A DNA stretch of 8,961 nt from Planctomycetaceae bacterium UBA6163 (GCA_002428205.1 DIUH01000276.1:1-8961); one strand, 5' to 3'; numbered from the stretch's first letter, positions 1 to 6,701 are shown. Translations and numbers: made by a program. The notes: generated by a model not told the origin, from the letters alone.

Positions 1-2
1 CA

Positions 3-1202
3 CCGACCGCATCCGCCGAAACAAACCCGTCACGTCGTGCTGAGTCGGCCGGGGCGACAGCGCTGGGACAAACACTGTTTTTCCTCTTCGCGATGGCAAT
101 GATGCTCGGCGCGGCTCGATTCGCGATGCCGACGATCGTCGAAGAGGCTCGCTATGCCTGGCATCGCGGCGAATTGCGGGCGAAATACGAAGCGAGTGGC
201 GACGGGCTGAAAAACGTGTCGCTGGGGGCGCTCAGCCAAGCCTATCAAATGGTGACCCACCAAGTCGGCCCGAGTGTCGTGCACATCGAAGTCAATCGAG
301 CGACAAACGAAGCGAGCGCGAGAATCGCGAACCTGCTCGGCGGCGGTTTCAGTGGTGGTTCCCAAGCGATCGCTGACCAGGGAAGTGGGGTGTTAATCGA
401 TGCCGAAGGCTACGTGATGACCAACTACCACGTGATTGCGGAGGGCGATCGCATTTCGGTGGGGCTGAGCGACGGTCGACGCGTGCCAGCAACCGTTGTG
501 GGAACCGACGAATTGACCGACCTGGCGCTGCTAAAAATCGAGGCCGACCGCCTGATTCCGATCACCTGGGCGGACAGCGATTTGTGCGAAGTCGGTTCGC
601 CGGTTTGGGCGGTGGGCAGTCCGTTCGGCTTGGACCGCACGGTGACTTTTGGAATCCTCAGCGGCAAGAACCGTGTTGTTAAAGCGAGCAGCCGCTATCA
701 AGACTTTATGCAAAGCGATGCAGCGATCAATCCTGGCAACAGTGGCGGGCCACTGGTTGACGCCAACGGTCATTTAATCGGCATCAATACCGCAATCGTG
801 GGCGATACCTTTCGCGGCGTCAGTTTTTCGATCCCCAGCAATGTTGTCAAAACGGTTTATGAACGCCTAAAGAAAACCGGCCGCGTCGATCGCGGCTGGT
901 TGGGACTCGCCTTGGATGAGGTCTCCGATGACGCTTTCGTTGGCGAAGATTACCGCGTCCGTGGCGCGGTAATCACGGGCATCGCAGGCGGCGACAGCCC
1001 AGCCGCCCGGGCCGGTGCCCGGGCGGGAGACATTATCCTGCGGCTAGACAATCAACCAATCAAAGATGTCGGTCACTTGATGCGTTTGGCGGGCAATCTG
1101 GCCGCCGGTACGAGCGTCGTACTGGATATTCGTCGTGATGACGAACTGATTGCCTTGAAGGTGACGGTCGGATCCAGGCCAGAAAGCATTGCCACTCGCT
1201 AG
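3..1202 (+). CDS. HtrA/DegQ-like trypsin-type serine protease with one PDZ domain (5' partial)
   Basis: This is an envelope serine protease of the HtrA/Deg family, which degrades or refolds damaged extracytoplasmic proteins. Counting from the Met at 93, the catalytic triad is visible: His113 in TNYHVI, Asp143 in TDLALLKI and Ser217 in NPGNSGGPL. A single PDZ domain follows at about residues 268-362, beginning GWLGLAL and containing GDIILRLDNQPI. The reading frame is open to the window edge with no upstream stop. The hydrophobic stretch LGQTLFFLFAMAMMLG begins before the Met at 93, so the true start is probably outside the window and that Met lies inside an N-terminal membrane anchor. The anchor predicts a membrane-tethered protease facing the periplasm. 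The single PDZ domain resembles DegS/DegQ-type members more than two-PDZ DegP. It converges on the minus-strand gene downstream. The family call is firm; the exact paralogue is not. Confidence 0.92.
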   Translation, partial: PTASAETNPSRRAESAGATALGQTLFFLFAMAMMLGAARFAMPTIVEEARYAWHRGELRAKYEASGDGLKNVSLGALSQAYQMVTHQVGPSVVHIEVNRATNEASARIANLLGGGFSGGSQAIADQGSGVLIDAEGYVMTNYHVIAEGDRISVGLSDGRRVPATVVGTDELTDLALLKIEADRLIPITWADSDLCEVGSPVWAVGSPFGLDRTVTFGILSGKNRVVKASSRYQDFMQSDAAINPGNSGGPLVDANGHLIGINTAIVGDTFRGVSFSIPSNVVKTVYERLKKTGRVDRGWLGLALDEVSDDAFVGEDYRVRGAVITGIAGGDSPAARAGARAGDIILRLDNQPIKDVGHLMRLAGNLAAGTSVVLDIRRDDELIALKVTVGSRPESIATR

Positions 1203-1221
1203 CCTGGATCAGTTCAACTTT

Positions 1222-1254
1222 CCTGTCGGTCGTTATTCGCCTTCGCCCGACGGG
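1222..1254. terminator. possible bidirectional terminator hairpin between convergent genes
   Basis: CCTGTCGG at 1222-1229 can pair with CCGACGGG at 1247-1254 to form an 8-bp stem with one G-U pair and a 17-nt loop. It lies in the 65-nt gap between two converging genes, where a terminator acting in both directions would be expected. There is no T-run after the stem on either strand, and the loop is long, so this is only a weak candidate. Confidence 0.25.
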
Positions 1255-1267
1255 GATTCAAATCAGA

Positions 1268-1732
1268 CTAACGTCCCAAGAAGGTTCGCTTCAGCCAAGC
1301 GTTCTTGCGTCGCTCCAATTCCATCAACTCGCTAAACAGCCCGCCTTTTGAGGGTCGTCGTTGCGGTGCGGAGTGGTAATGAGGCTGGCGGATAGGGGCT
1401 TGGAAGCCACTTTCGTCCTCTGTGTGCACGTCGCCATCATCTGCCATCTCTTCCGGCATAGGCGATGGTTCCACGATTACTTCACCGGTCGCAACTGAAT
1501 CAGCGACTACCAACGGTGTTTCCGGCTGGGGGGCGGCTTCTGTTGCTGCGGCTGCAACTTCGCCAACAGTCGCTTCGTCAGCTTCTTGAACCAACGTTGT
1601 GTTCACAAACCCATGGCTTCTAATCAGCTTCGCCAAGTCGGCTTCGGATTTCAGGGACGCTTGATCAGCAGCGGCAACCATCGATATCGGCAGGATTAAC
1701 AAACTAAGGGAGAATACGGTTCGCATCATCAT
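1268..1732 (-). CDS. small secreted protein of unknown function
   Basis: I do not recognise a characterised family for this 154-residue protein. It starts with three consecutive Met codons followed by an Arg and a hydrophobic stretch (about residues 5-19) ending in VAAA, a good Sec signal peptide with likely cleavage after Ala22. The mature protein is free of cysteine. Its middle is low-complexity and rich in Ala, Glu, Pro and Val (about residues 50-110). It ends in a more structured, basic segment at about residues 128-154 (KGGLFSELMELERRKNAWL, then a basic end) that reads like an amphipathic helix and is probably the conserved part. It is transcribed towards htrA and away from the FGE-like gene. 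A role in the envelope is inferred only from the signal peptide. Any of the three Met codons could be the start. Confidence 0.75.
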   Translation of the reverse strand: MMMRTVFSLSLLILPISMVAAADQASLKSEADLAKLIRSHGFVNTTLVQEADEATVGEVAAAATEAAPQPETPLVVADSVATGEVIVEPSPMPEEMADDGDVHTEDESGFQAPIRQPHYHSAPQRRPSKGGLFSELMELERRKNAWLKRTFLGR

Positions 1733-1994
1733 GTGGGGGCCGTTTTTTTAAGTGTCGGGAGGGGGATTTCAGCGATAGGGCCGGATCGTTCCGTCATCGC
1801 CAATAAAACCACGCGGTATCATTCCGGGGTCTACCGAAGTCTGCGCGACAATCCGAAATAGTCACGGAAATTCGTCGAAAAGACGGTGGCGTTTGGTGCT
1901 TCGCAAAGGGTCTCAAAACGGCTGGGTGAATCGAGCCGAGCGAGAGAAAAAAAGTCAAGTCCTGACCTGGCCTGATCAATCCGAAACCGTTGAC

Positions 1995-2000
1995 TATACT
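1995..2000 (+). promoter_or_regulatory. candidate -10 element for the FGE-like gene
   Basis: TATACT at 1995-2000 matches five of six positions of the bacterial -10 consensus TATAAT. No good -35 box lies at 17 bp upstream. TTGACT at 1990-1995 overlaps the element and could instead be a -35 box, with GATACT at 2010-2015 at an unusually short 14-bp spacing. If TATACT is used, the transcript would begin near 2007 with a leader of about 115 nt. Planctomycete promoters are poorly defined, so confidence is low. Confidence 0.25.
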
Positions 2001-2003
2001 GGT

Positions 2004-2023
2004 CGCACTGATACTTCGGTGCG
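2004..2023 (+). other. compact 8-bp hairpin in the leader of the FGE-like gene
   Basis: CGCACTGA (2004-2011) pairs with TCGGTGCG (2016-2023) across the four-base loop TACT, with one G-U pair. It sits just downstream of the TATACT element, so it would lie at or near the 5' end of the transcript, where a hairpin can stabilise mRNA. It could also be chance. Confidence 0.3.
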
Positions 2024-2122
2024 GTTTCGTTCAGGCCTTCAGCTCACCTTTTGCCGCTGGCCCAATTCCGCACCAACTAGCATTGCCGCCGTCTGTATCC
2101 ATCCCCTTCGCAATCGATATCA

Positions 2123-3337
2123 ATGAGCCGTTTATTCACCGTCGCTCTTTTTGCGTCCCTCGTTTTCTCCTCAATCGCGGACAACCAAGCCTTGGCGGAG
2201 CCTTCAGGGGCCACCGGCAAGATCGCCGGAATCGCGACCGAGAAACCGGCGTCTGGTCCGTTCGTGGAAATCGATGGCAAGTTCATGGTGCCTTACTCCG
2301 AGCGAATCCCCGGTACCGACATCCGATTCGAAATGATTCCGGTCCCTGGCGGCACTTTTAAGTTTGGTGCCAGCGAAAGTGACGATGAGAAACGTGACGA
2401 TGAAGGGCCGCAGGTCGAAATCAAGGTCGCCCCCATGTGGGTCGCCAAGACCGAAGTCCGCTGGGCCGAATACAAAGAGTACATGCGAATGTACGCCATC
2501 TTCAAAGAGTTCGAGGCGGCCGGTACACGACTGGTTACGGATGAAAACAAAGCCGACGCGATTACCGCACCGACCGAATTGTATGACCCGTCGTTTACCT
2601 ATGAGTATGGCGAGGAACCCGACCAACCGGCCGTTACGATGACCCAGTACGCGGCCCAGCAGTACTCGAAATGGTTGAGCCTGCTTACGCACAATCAGTA
2701 TCGCCTGCCAACCGAGGCCGAATGGGAATACGCTTGTCGAGCCGGGTCGGACACCGCCTATCACTGGGGTGACGATGCCGAGGCGATCGACGACTATGCC
2801 TGGTACTTCGATAACTCCGATGACGGACCAGGTTTGGTCGGTACGAAGAAGCCCAACGCGTTCGGGTTGCACGACATGCATGGGAATGTCGCCGAATGGA
2901 CCGTCAACCAGTACACCGAAGACGGATACGCGTGGTTGGCAAAGTGGATGAAAGAGCAGGGGGGTGTCGATGCGACGCGAGCGGTCAATTGGCCTACCGA
3001 ATCTTCACCCTGCGTCGTACGTGGCGGCAGTTGGGAAATGGATGCCGAAGAACTGCGTGCCGCCGTGCGGTTGGGGTCGGATGACGAAGTTTGGAAAGAA
3101 GAAGACCCCAACTTTCCCCGCAGCCCTTGGTGGTTTACATCCGATCCGGCCCGTGGTGTCGGCTTTCGACTGTTCCGATCTTATGAGAAGCTGGATCCAG
3201 AAACGATTTCAAAGTTCTGGGAAGCGTCTGCCCCCAACACGATCAACGAAGTCGAAACTCGCGTATTAAACGGACGCGGCGGCTATGGACTGGTCGATGA
3301 TGAATTGCCAAAAGCGATCGAAAAGGCGACCAATTAA
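2123..3337 (+). CDS. secreted FGE/sulfatase-modifying-factor-fold protein lacking the catalytic cysteines
   Basis: This 404-residue protein has a Sec signal peptide (residues 1-25, ending QALA before Glu26) and an FGE-sulfatase domain at about residues 67-352. Family landmarks in order are PVPGGTFKFG (74-83), YRLPTEAEWEYACRAG (193-208), FGLHDMHGNVAEW (247-259), VRGGSW (299-304) and GFRLF (347-351). True formylglycine-generating enzymes use a pair of cysteines between the last two motifs to oxidise a sulfatase Cys. Here that segment contains none: the only nearby Cys is Cys297, before RGGSW, and Cys205 lies in the YACRAG motif. The protein therefore probably keeps the fold for binding or another hydroxylase-like or structural role, and does not mature sulfatases. 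A 53-residue C-terminal extension follows the domain. It stands alone, flanked by long intergenic gaps. The ATG at 2123 is supported by the signal peptide. Confidence 0.88.
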   Translation: MSRLFTVALFASLVFSSIADNQALAEPSGATGKIAGIATEKPASGPFVEIDGKFMVPYSERIPGTDIRFEMIPVPGGTFKFGASESDDEKRDDEGPQVEIKVAPMWVAKTEVRWAEYKEYMRMYAIFKEFEAAGTRLVTDENKADAITAPTELYDPSFTYEYGEEPDQPAVTMTQYAAQQYSKWLSLLTHNQYRLPTEAEWEYACRAGSDTAYHWGDDAEAIDDYAWYFDNSDDGPGLVGTKKPNAFGLHDMHGNVAEWTVNQYTEDGYAWLAKWMKEQGGVDATRAVNWPTESSPCVVRGGSWEMDAEELRAAVRLGSDDEVWKEEDPNFPRSPWWFTSDPARGVGFRLFRSYEKLDPETISKFWEASAPNTINEVETRVLNGRGGYGLVDDELPKAIEKATN

Positions 3338-3581
3338 ACAGAGCCTATCCCGAAGCGTAACGGACTGTTGATTTAATGCATCATTGCGAACCTAGCGGCG
3401 ACATCACAACCCGACGCGTGAGCGAGGGACAGCGTGAGGTCCCTCGCTCACGCGTCGGGTTTATAAATCAACAACCCGGTAAGCGAGGAACTTATCCGCA
3501 GGGAGTTGACCCTTCGGAGACGAGTCGATTTCGTCGGTTGTTCTTTACCCACTTAATACCCCCAATCTAAAGTTACCCGTC
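3338..3581. other. intergenic region with palindromic repeat, 244 bases
   Basis: This gap between the FGE-like gene and asd is dominated by a large palindromic repeat (3366-3473). The remaining 108 bases before asd must carry the promoter of the asd-truA-glycosyltransferase cluster. TTGACC at 3506-3511 could be a -35 box but has no good -10 partner, and TAATAC at 3554-3559 could be a -10 box without a -35. I cannot choose a promoter. Confidence 0.5.
3366..3473. repeat. palindromic intergenic repeat: 23-bp perfect stem, 8-nt loop, outer 10-bp arms
   Basis: The arm at 3408-3430 is perfectly complementary to 3439-3461 (23 of 23 pairs) with the 8-base loop AGCGTGAG. The core reads CCCGACGCGTGAGCGAGGGA. 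A second, outer inverted pair, TGTTGATTTA (3366-3375) and TAAATCAACA (3464-3473), surrounds the left-hand spacer and the hairpin, giving a compact unit of about 108 bp. It encodes no credible protein. From memory, sequences of this type recur between genes in Rhodopirellula-like genomes, as REP or MITE-like elements do elsewhere. As RNA it would form a very stable hairpin and could stop or protect transcripts of the upstream gene, but there is no following T-run. Confidence 0.85.
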
Positions 3582-4595
3582 GTGTACGATACCGTTGCAC
3601 TCGTTGGCGCCACCGGTGCGGTCGGCCGCATTGTCCTTGATGAATTAGCAAAGAGAAACTTTCCTCATAAGCGATTGCGGTTGCTCGCATCATCGCGCTC
3701 GGCAGGTTCTAAGGTTCAGTTTGGCGACCAAACCATTACGGTCGAGTTGATGGAACCATCCGCATTCGAAGGTGTCGACCTGGTCATTGCCAGCACGCCC
3801 GATGAAGTCGCCGCGGAGTTTGTACCGTGGGCGGTCAAGGCTGGCGCGGTGGTGATCGATGAAAGCGGATATTGGCGAATGAAGGCTGATGTGCCACTGG
3901 TTGTCCCCGAGGTCAATCCCGAAGCGGCTCGGAATCATAAGGGGATCATCGCTAGCCCCAATTGCAGCACCACTCAAATGGTCGTCGCGCTCGCTCCGCT
4001 GCATCGCGAAGCCCGTGTGCGTCGTGTCGTGGTCAGCACCTATCAAGCGACCAGCGGGGCAGGGCTCAGCGGTAGCGAAGAACTGCGAACCAGCACTCGC
4101 GCGAACTTAGATGACCAGGCTCAGCCACCCAAAGTCTTTCAATATCCGATCGCCTTTAACCTGATACCTCAGATCGGCGGCGAGAAAGAGCAGGGGTATA
4201 CATCAGAAGAAATGAAGATGGTATATGAGACGCGAAAGATCATGGGCGACGATCAGATTCTCGTCTGTCCGACCTGTGTACGTGTTCCCGTGGCGATCGG
4301 GCACAGCGAGTCGATCATGGTCGAAACCGAGCGGCCGATCTCGCTTGAGCGTGCTCGCGAACTGTTTGCCGCTGCCGAAGGTGTGACCTTGGTCGACGAT
4401 TTGGGCTCGCGACAATATCCGATGCCTCGCGATTGCGAAGGGCGAGATGATGTTTTTGTCGGCCGTTTGCGCAAAGATATCAGCAGTCCCAACGGGCTCG
4501 CCTTTTGGTGTGTCAGCGACAACCTTCGCAAAGGGGCCGCGACCAATGCCGTCCAAATCGCGGAATTGTTGGTCAAGCAGGCGTCGCTCGTTTGA
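3582..4595 (+). CDS. asd: aspartate-semialdehyde dehydrogenase
   Basis: This cytosolic enzyme reduces aspartyl-4-phosphate to aspartate-4-semialdehyde with NADPH. It is the branch-point step towards lysine/diaminopimelate, threonine, methionine and isoleucine. The 337-residue length is normal. The NADP-binding motif GATGAVG is at residues 9-15, the catalytic Cys128 lies in SPNCSTTQ, the conserved YQATSGAG follows, and the catalytic His241 lies in RVPVAIGHSE (from Arg234). The start is GTG at 3582: no in-frame ATG lies upstream after the stop at 3507, and the Rossmann fold begins at once with YDTVALVGATG. No Shine-Dalgarno sequence is visible. It is first in a cluster with truA (9-nt gap) and a glycosyltransferase, so the three are probably cotranscribed. 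Confidence 0.96.
   Translation: MYDTVALVGATGAVGRIVLDELAKRNFPHKRLRLLASSRSAGSKVQFGDQTITVELMEPSAFEGVDLVIASTPDEVAAEFVPWAVKAGAVVIDESGYWRMKADVPLVVPEVNPEAARNHKGIIASPNCSTTQMVVALAPLHREARVRRVVVSTYQATSGAGLSGSEELRTSTRANLDDQAQPPKVFQYPIAFNLIPQIGGEKEQGYTSEEMKMVYETRKIMGDDQILVCPTCVRVPVAIGHSESIMVETERPISLERARELFAAAEGVTLVDDLGSRQYPMPRDCEGRDDVFVGRLRKDISSPNGLAFWCVSDNLRKGAATNAVQIAELLVKQASLV
4057..4064 (+). other. GGGNAGGG octamer (KOPS consensus match) inside asd
   Basis: GGGCAGGG matches GGGNAGGG, the FtsK-orienting (KOPS) consensus known from E. coli. It falls in codons GGG-GCA-GGG encoding part of the conserved SGAG motif of Asd. Function in this organism is inference. Confidence 0.35.
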
Positions 4596-4604
4596 CGTCG
4601 CCTG

Positions 4605-5459
4605 ATGAATCGAACCTTTAAGATGACCGTCGCTTACGACGGAACCCAGTATGCCGGTTGGCAGGTGCAATTGCGCCGGCAGACGATTCAGTCGATGCTC
4701 GAAAAAGCGATCGCACAAGTTTGTCGCCAACGGGTGCGCGTGACAGGCAGTGGCCGAACCGATTCCGGTGTGCATGCGATCGGCCAAGTCGCCAGTTTCT
4801 CACTCGATCATTGGCGAGCGTCGGCAAGCGATCTGGCGCGAGCACTCAATAGTAAGTTGCCCAGCGATATCTCCATATCAGAAATCGTTGATGCCGATCA
4901 AAACTTTCACGCCATTCGTGATGCGGCCGGCAAACGTTATCGGTACCAGATTCGCATCGGCGGAGTGCGGGATGCGTTTGAATATCGATACCGCTGGCAT
5001 CTTCCTGGACCGATCGATGTGCAGGCGATGGTTGACGCGGCGCGGTTGATCTGTGGCCGACAAGACTTCGCCAGTTTCCAAGCCGCCGGCAGCGATCGGA
5101 AGACGACCGTGCGTGACATCCGCGCGCTCGACATCATCGATCAAGACAAGGGAACGGTTTGCAGCGGGGCAGGGGAGGGCGGTTGGAAAAGTATCCGAAA
5201 CCTGGCGATTGAAGTCGAGGCGGACGGATTCCTTTATAACATGGTGCGAAACATCGTCGGCAGTTTGGTGGAGATCGGACGTGGCAAACGTCAGCCAAGT
5301 TGGATCGCCGAAGTGATCGCGGCATGTGACCGCAAAGTTGCCGGTCCCACCGCGCCGCCGCATGGATTGTTCTTGTTGTGGGTCGATTATCCCAAGGATC
5401 TATTTGGTCCTCAATTCGAGCCAGCCCAGGCCGATGTATCCACGCACGAGGAGACATGA
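4605..5459 (+). CDS. truA: tRNA pseudouridine(38-40) synthase TruA
   Basis: TruA converts uridines 38-40 in the tRNA anticodon stem-loop to pseudouridine. The catalytic Asp53 sits in the family motif GSGRTDSGVHA (residues 48-58). Other family landmarks are AYDGTQYAGWQ (10-20), FHAIRDAAGKRYRY and GFLYNMVRNIVGSL. The 284 residues are slightly longer than the usual 240-270. The extra length includes a Gly-rich insert (SGAGEGG, about residues 187-193) before the GFLYNMVR motif, and a polar C-terminal tail. It starts 9 nt after asd, and its TGA overlaps the glycosyltransferase ATG, which points to translational coupling. The insert is encoded by one of the GGGNAGGG tracts described separately. Confidence 0.96.
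   Translation: MNRTFKMTVAYDGTQYAGWQVQLRRQTIQSMLEKAIAQVCRQRVRVTGSGRTDSGVHAIGQVASFSLDHWRASASDLARALNSKLPSDISISEIVDADQNFHAIRDAAGKRYRYQIRIGGVRDAFEYRYRWHLPGPIDVQAMVDAARLICGRQDFASFQAAGSDRKTTVRDIRALDIIDQDKGTVCSGAGEGGWKSIRNLAIEVEADGFLYNMVRNIVGSLVEIGRGKRQPSWIAEVIAACDRKVAGPTAPPHGLFLLWVDYPKDLFGPQFEPAQADVSTHEET
5167..5179 (+). other. double GGGNAGGG tract inside truA
   Basis: GGGCAGGGGAGGG holds two overlapping matches to GGGNAGGG (5167-5174 and 5172-5179). The tract encodes the Gly-rich insert of TruA. The same 13-mer recurs at 5611-5623. It could also be a three-run G-rich tract of the kind that forms weak quadruplexes. Confidence 0.4.
5448..5453 (+). promoter_or_regulatory. Shine-Dalgarno-like GAGGAG deciding the glycosyltransferase start
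   Basis: GAGGAG at 5448-5453 ends 5 nt before the ATG at 5459 and only 2 nt before the ATG at 5456. It is the clearest ribosome binding site in the window, where most genes show none, and it favours the start at 5459 inside the end of truA. Confidence 0.55.
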
Positions 5460-6619
5460 TGCGAGTGATGCATGTGATCACACGAATGATCATTGGCGGG
5501 GCGCAGGAGAACACGCTTTTCAATTGCCTCGACTTAAAGCAGATCTATGGCGATGACGTTCTGTTAGTGACCGGGCCTGCCGATGGACCCGAAGGCGATC
5601 TGTTGCAGCAGGGCAGGGGAGGGGACTTGGCGGTTGAGTTGATCCCTGACTTAAAGCGTGCTATCCATCCGGCGCGTGACTATCGTGCTTATAAGGCGAT
5701 CGGTCGACTGATCGCGGATTTCCAACCTGATGTCGTGCATACTCACAGCGCCAAAGGCGGCATGTTGGGGCGACGTGCCGCATGGGCCAATCGCGTTCCA
5801 GCCGTCCTGCACACGGTTCACGGCGCACCGTTTCATCCTTATCAATCCACACTCGCTCGCCAAGTGTTTCGAGGCTGTGAAAAGGTTGCCGCCACTTGGT
5901 GTCACCAGATGATCTCGGTGGCCGATGCGATGACCGATCTGATGGTCGATGCGGGCGTAGCATCGCGAGAGAAGTTTGTGACCATCTATAGTGGAATGGA
6001 TGTCCAGCCCTATCTGGATGCGCACTTGCATCGCCAGTCGATTCGTCAAAAGTATCAGTTCGCAGATGATGAAATTGTGATCGGCAAAGTCGCTCGATTG
6101 TTTCATTTAAAAGGGCATGACGATTTGGTCACCGCCGCCGCGACGGTGATCAAATCGAACCCCAAGGTGCGTTTTTTGTTGGTCGGCGACGGGATCTTGC
6201 GACAGTCGTTGCAGTCGCGGATCGATCAGCTTGGGCTTGCAAAACACTTCGTATTCACCGGCTTGGTCCCGCCGGCGGAAGTGCCCGGATTGATGGCGGC
6301 GATGGACGTGCTGGTCCACACGTCGCTGCGCGAGGGTCTCGCCCGTGCGTTGCCTCAGGCGCTAATCGCGGGTCGGCCGGTGGTCACTTATGACATCGAC
6401 GGCGCACGCGAAGTCGCGATCAACGACCAGACCGGGTTCTTGGTCCCGCCCGGCAATGTCGCCGAACTGGCCAGCCGGATTGGCCAACTGGCTGGCGATC
6501 CGGCGGCATGTGCCCGCATGGGGGAGGCCGGTCGGCAGCGATTTACCGACCAATTTCGCCACGAAACCATGACTCGGCGAATTCGCGAAACGTACCAGCA
6601 GGTGCTCGGTCGGGCGTAG
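5459..6619 (+). CDS. glycosyltransferase, GT4-like (GT-B fold)
   Basis: This cytosolic GT-B enzyme of about 386 residues transfers a sugar from a nucleotide donor to an unknown acceptor, probably in polysaccharide or glycolipid synthesis. The N-terminal acceptor domain opens with MRVMHVITRMIIGGAQENTL and contains VHTHSAKGGMLGR and HTVHGAPFH. The C-terminal donor domain has GKVARLFHLKGHDDL, FLLVGDG, VFTGLVPPAEVP and SLREGLARALPQALIAG. The usual retaining GT4 motif E-x7-E reads Glu292-x7-Gln300 here, so the second Glu is replaced by Gln. I place the start at ATG 5459 (the adjoining ATG at 5456 is possible), because the GT fold begins there and a GAGGAG precedes it. A GTG at 5378 would overlap truA by about 80 nt and adds no domain. 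It is the last gene of the asd-truA cluster. Donor and acceptor cannot be told. Confidence 0.92.
   Translation: MRVMHVITRMIIGGAQENTLFNCLDLKQIYGDDVLLVTGPADGPEGDLLQQGRGGDLAVELIPDLKRAIHPARDYRAYKAIGRLIADFQPDVVHTHSAKGGMLGRRAAWANRVPAVLHTVHGAPFHPYQSTLARQVFRGCEKVAATWCHQMISVADAMTDLMVDAGVASREKFVTIYSGMDVQPYLDAHLHRQSIRQKYQFADDEIVIGKVARLFHLKGHDDLVTAAATVIKSNPKVRFLLVGDGILRQSLQSRIDQLGLAKHFVFTGLVPPAEVPGLMAAMDVLVHTSLREGLARALPQALIAGRPVVTYDIDGAREVAINDQTGFLVPPGNVAELASRIGQLAGDPAACARMGEAGRQRFTDQFRHETMTRRIRETYQQVLGRA
5611..5623 (+). other. double GGGNAGGG tract inside the glycosyltransferase gene
   Basis: This is an exact copy of the 13-mer at 5167-5179, again with two overlapping GGGNAGGG matches (5611-5618, 5616-5623), but read in a different codon phase (QGRGG, using an AGG arginine codon). 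Identity at DNA level without identity at protein level points to a DNA-level signal or to chance. Confidence 0.4.
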
Positions 6620-6701
6620 CCAAAGCCCTGGAAATCGCATAAACGCGAAGAAAACCGCGATAGCGACTCACCCAACGGCTGCCCAGCAGCCCAGCGAACA
6701 A

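Larger units (their letters stand above)
1733..2122. other. divergent intergenic region, 390 bases
   Basis: This region separates the 5' ends of the small secreted-protein gene (minus) and the FGE-like gene (plus), so it should hold promoters for both. Short open frames here (for example 1893-2126 plus and 1794-1979 minus) have no recognisable protein character. The notable content is a candidate promoter and hairpin around 1982-2029. I see no convincing promoter on the minus strand and no structured RNA. Confidence 0.6.

Noticed and set aside
1893..2361. Short plus-strand open frames (77 and 123 residues) entering the FGE-like gene
   Set aside because: They extend from an intergenic region into another frame of a real gene and show no signal peptide, motif or ribosome binding site.
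2204..2881. 225-residue open frame on minus across the FGE-like gene
   Set aside because: Antisense to a well-supported coding region with recognisable FGE motifs. No protein features of its own.
3492..3500. TTATCCGCA, one mismatch from the DnaA box TTATCCACA
   Set aside because: Only a single box was seen, with no cluster, no AT-rich unwinding region and no dnaA/dnaN nearby, so there is no case for an origin.
3376..3570. 64-residue open frame on plus between the FGE-like gene and asd
   Set aside because: It runs straight through both arms of the palindromic repeat, and its composition is dictated by that repeat. It has no domain character.
3476..3581. A riboswitch such as the lysine type upstream of asd
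   Set aside because: Lysine riboswitches need about 170 nt of multi-helix structure. The space after the repeat is about 108 nt, and I could not find the required helices.
5167..5179. Canonical G-quadruplex
   Set aside because: Only three G-runs of three or more occur in each tract, where four are needed, so I kept the octamer interpretation as the main one.
5378..5458. Upstream GTG start for the glycosyltransferase
   Set aside because: It would overlap truA by about 80 nt and add residues unrelated to the fold; GAGGAG and the MRVMHVIT opening support 5459.
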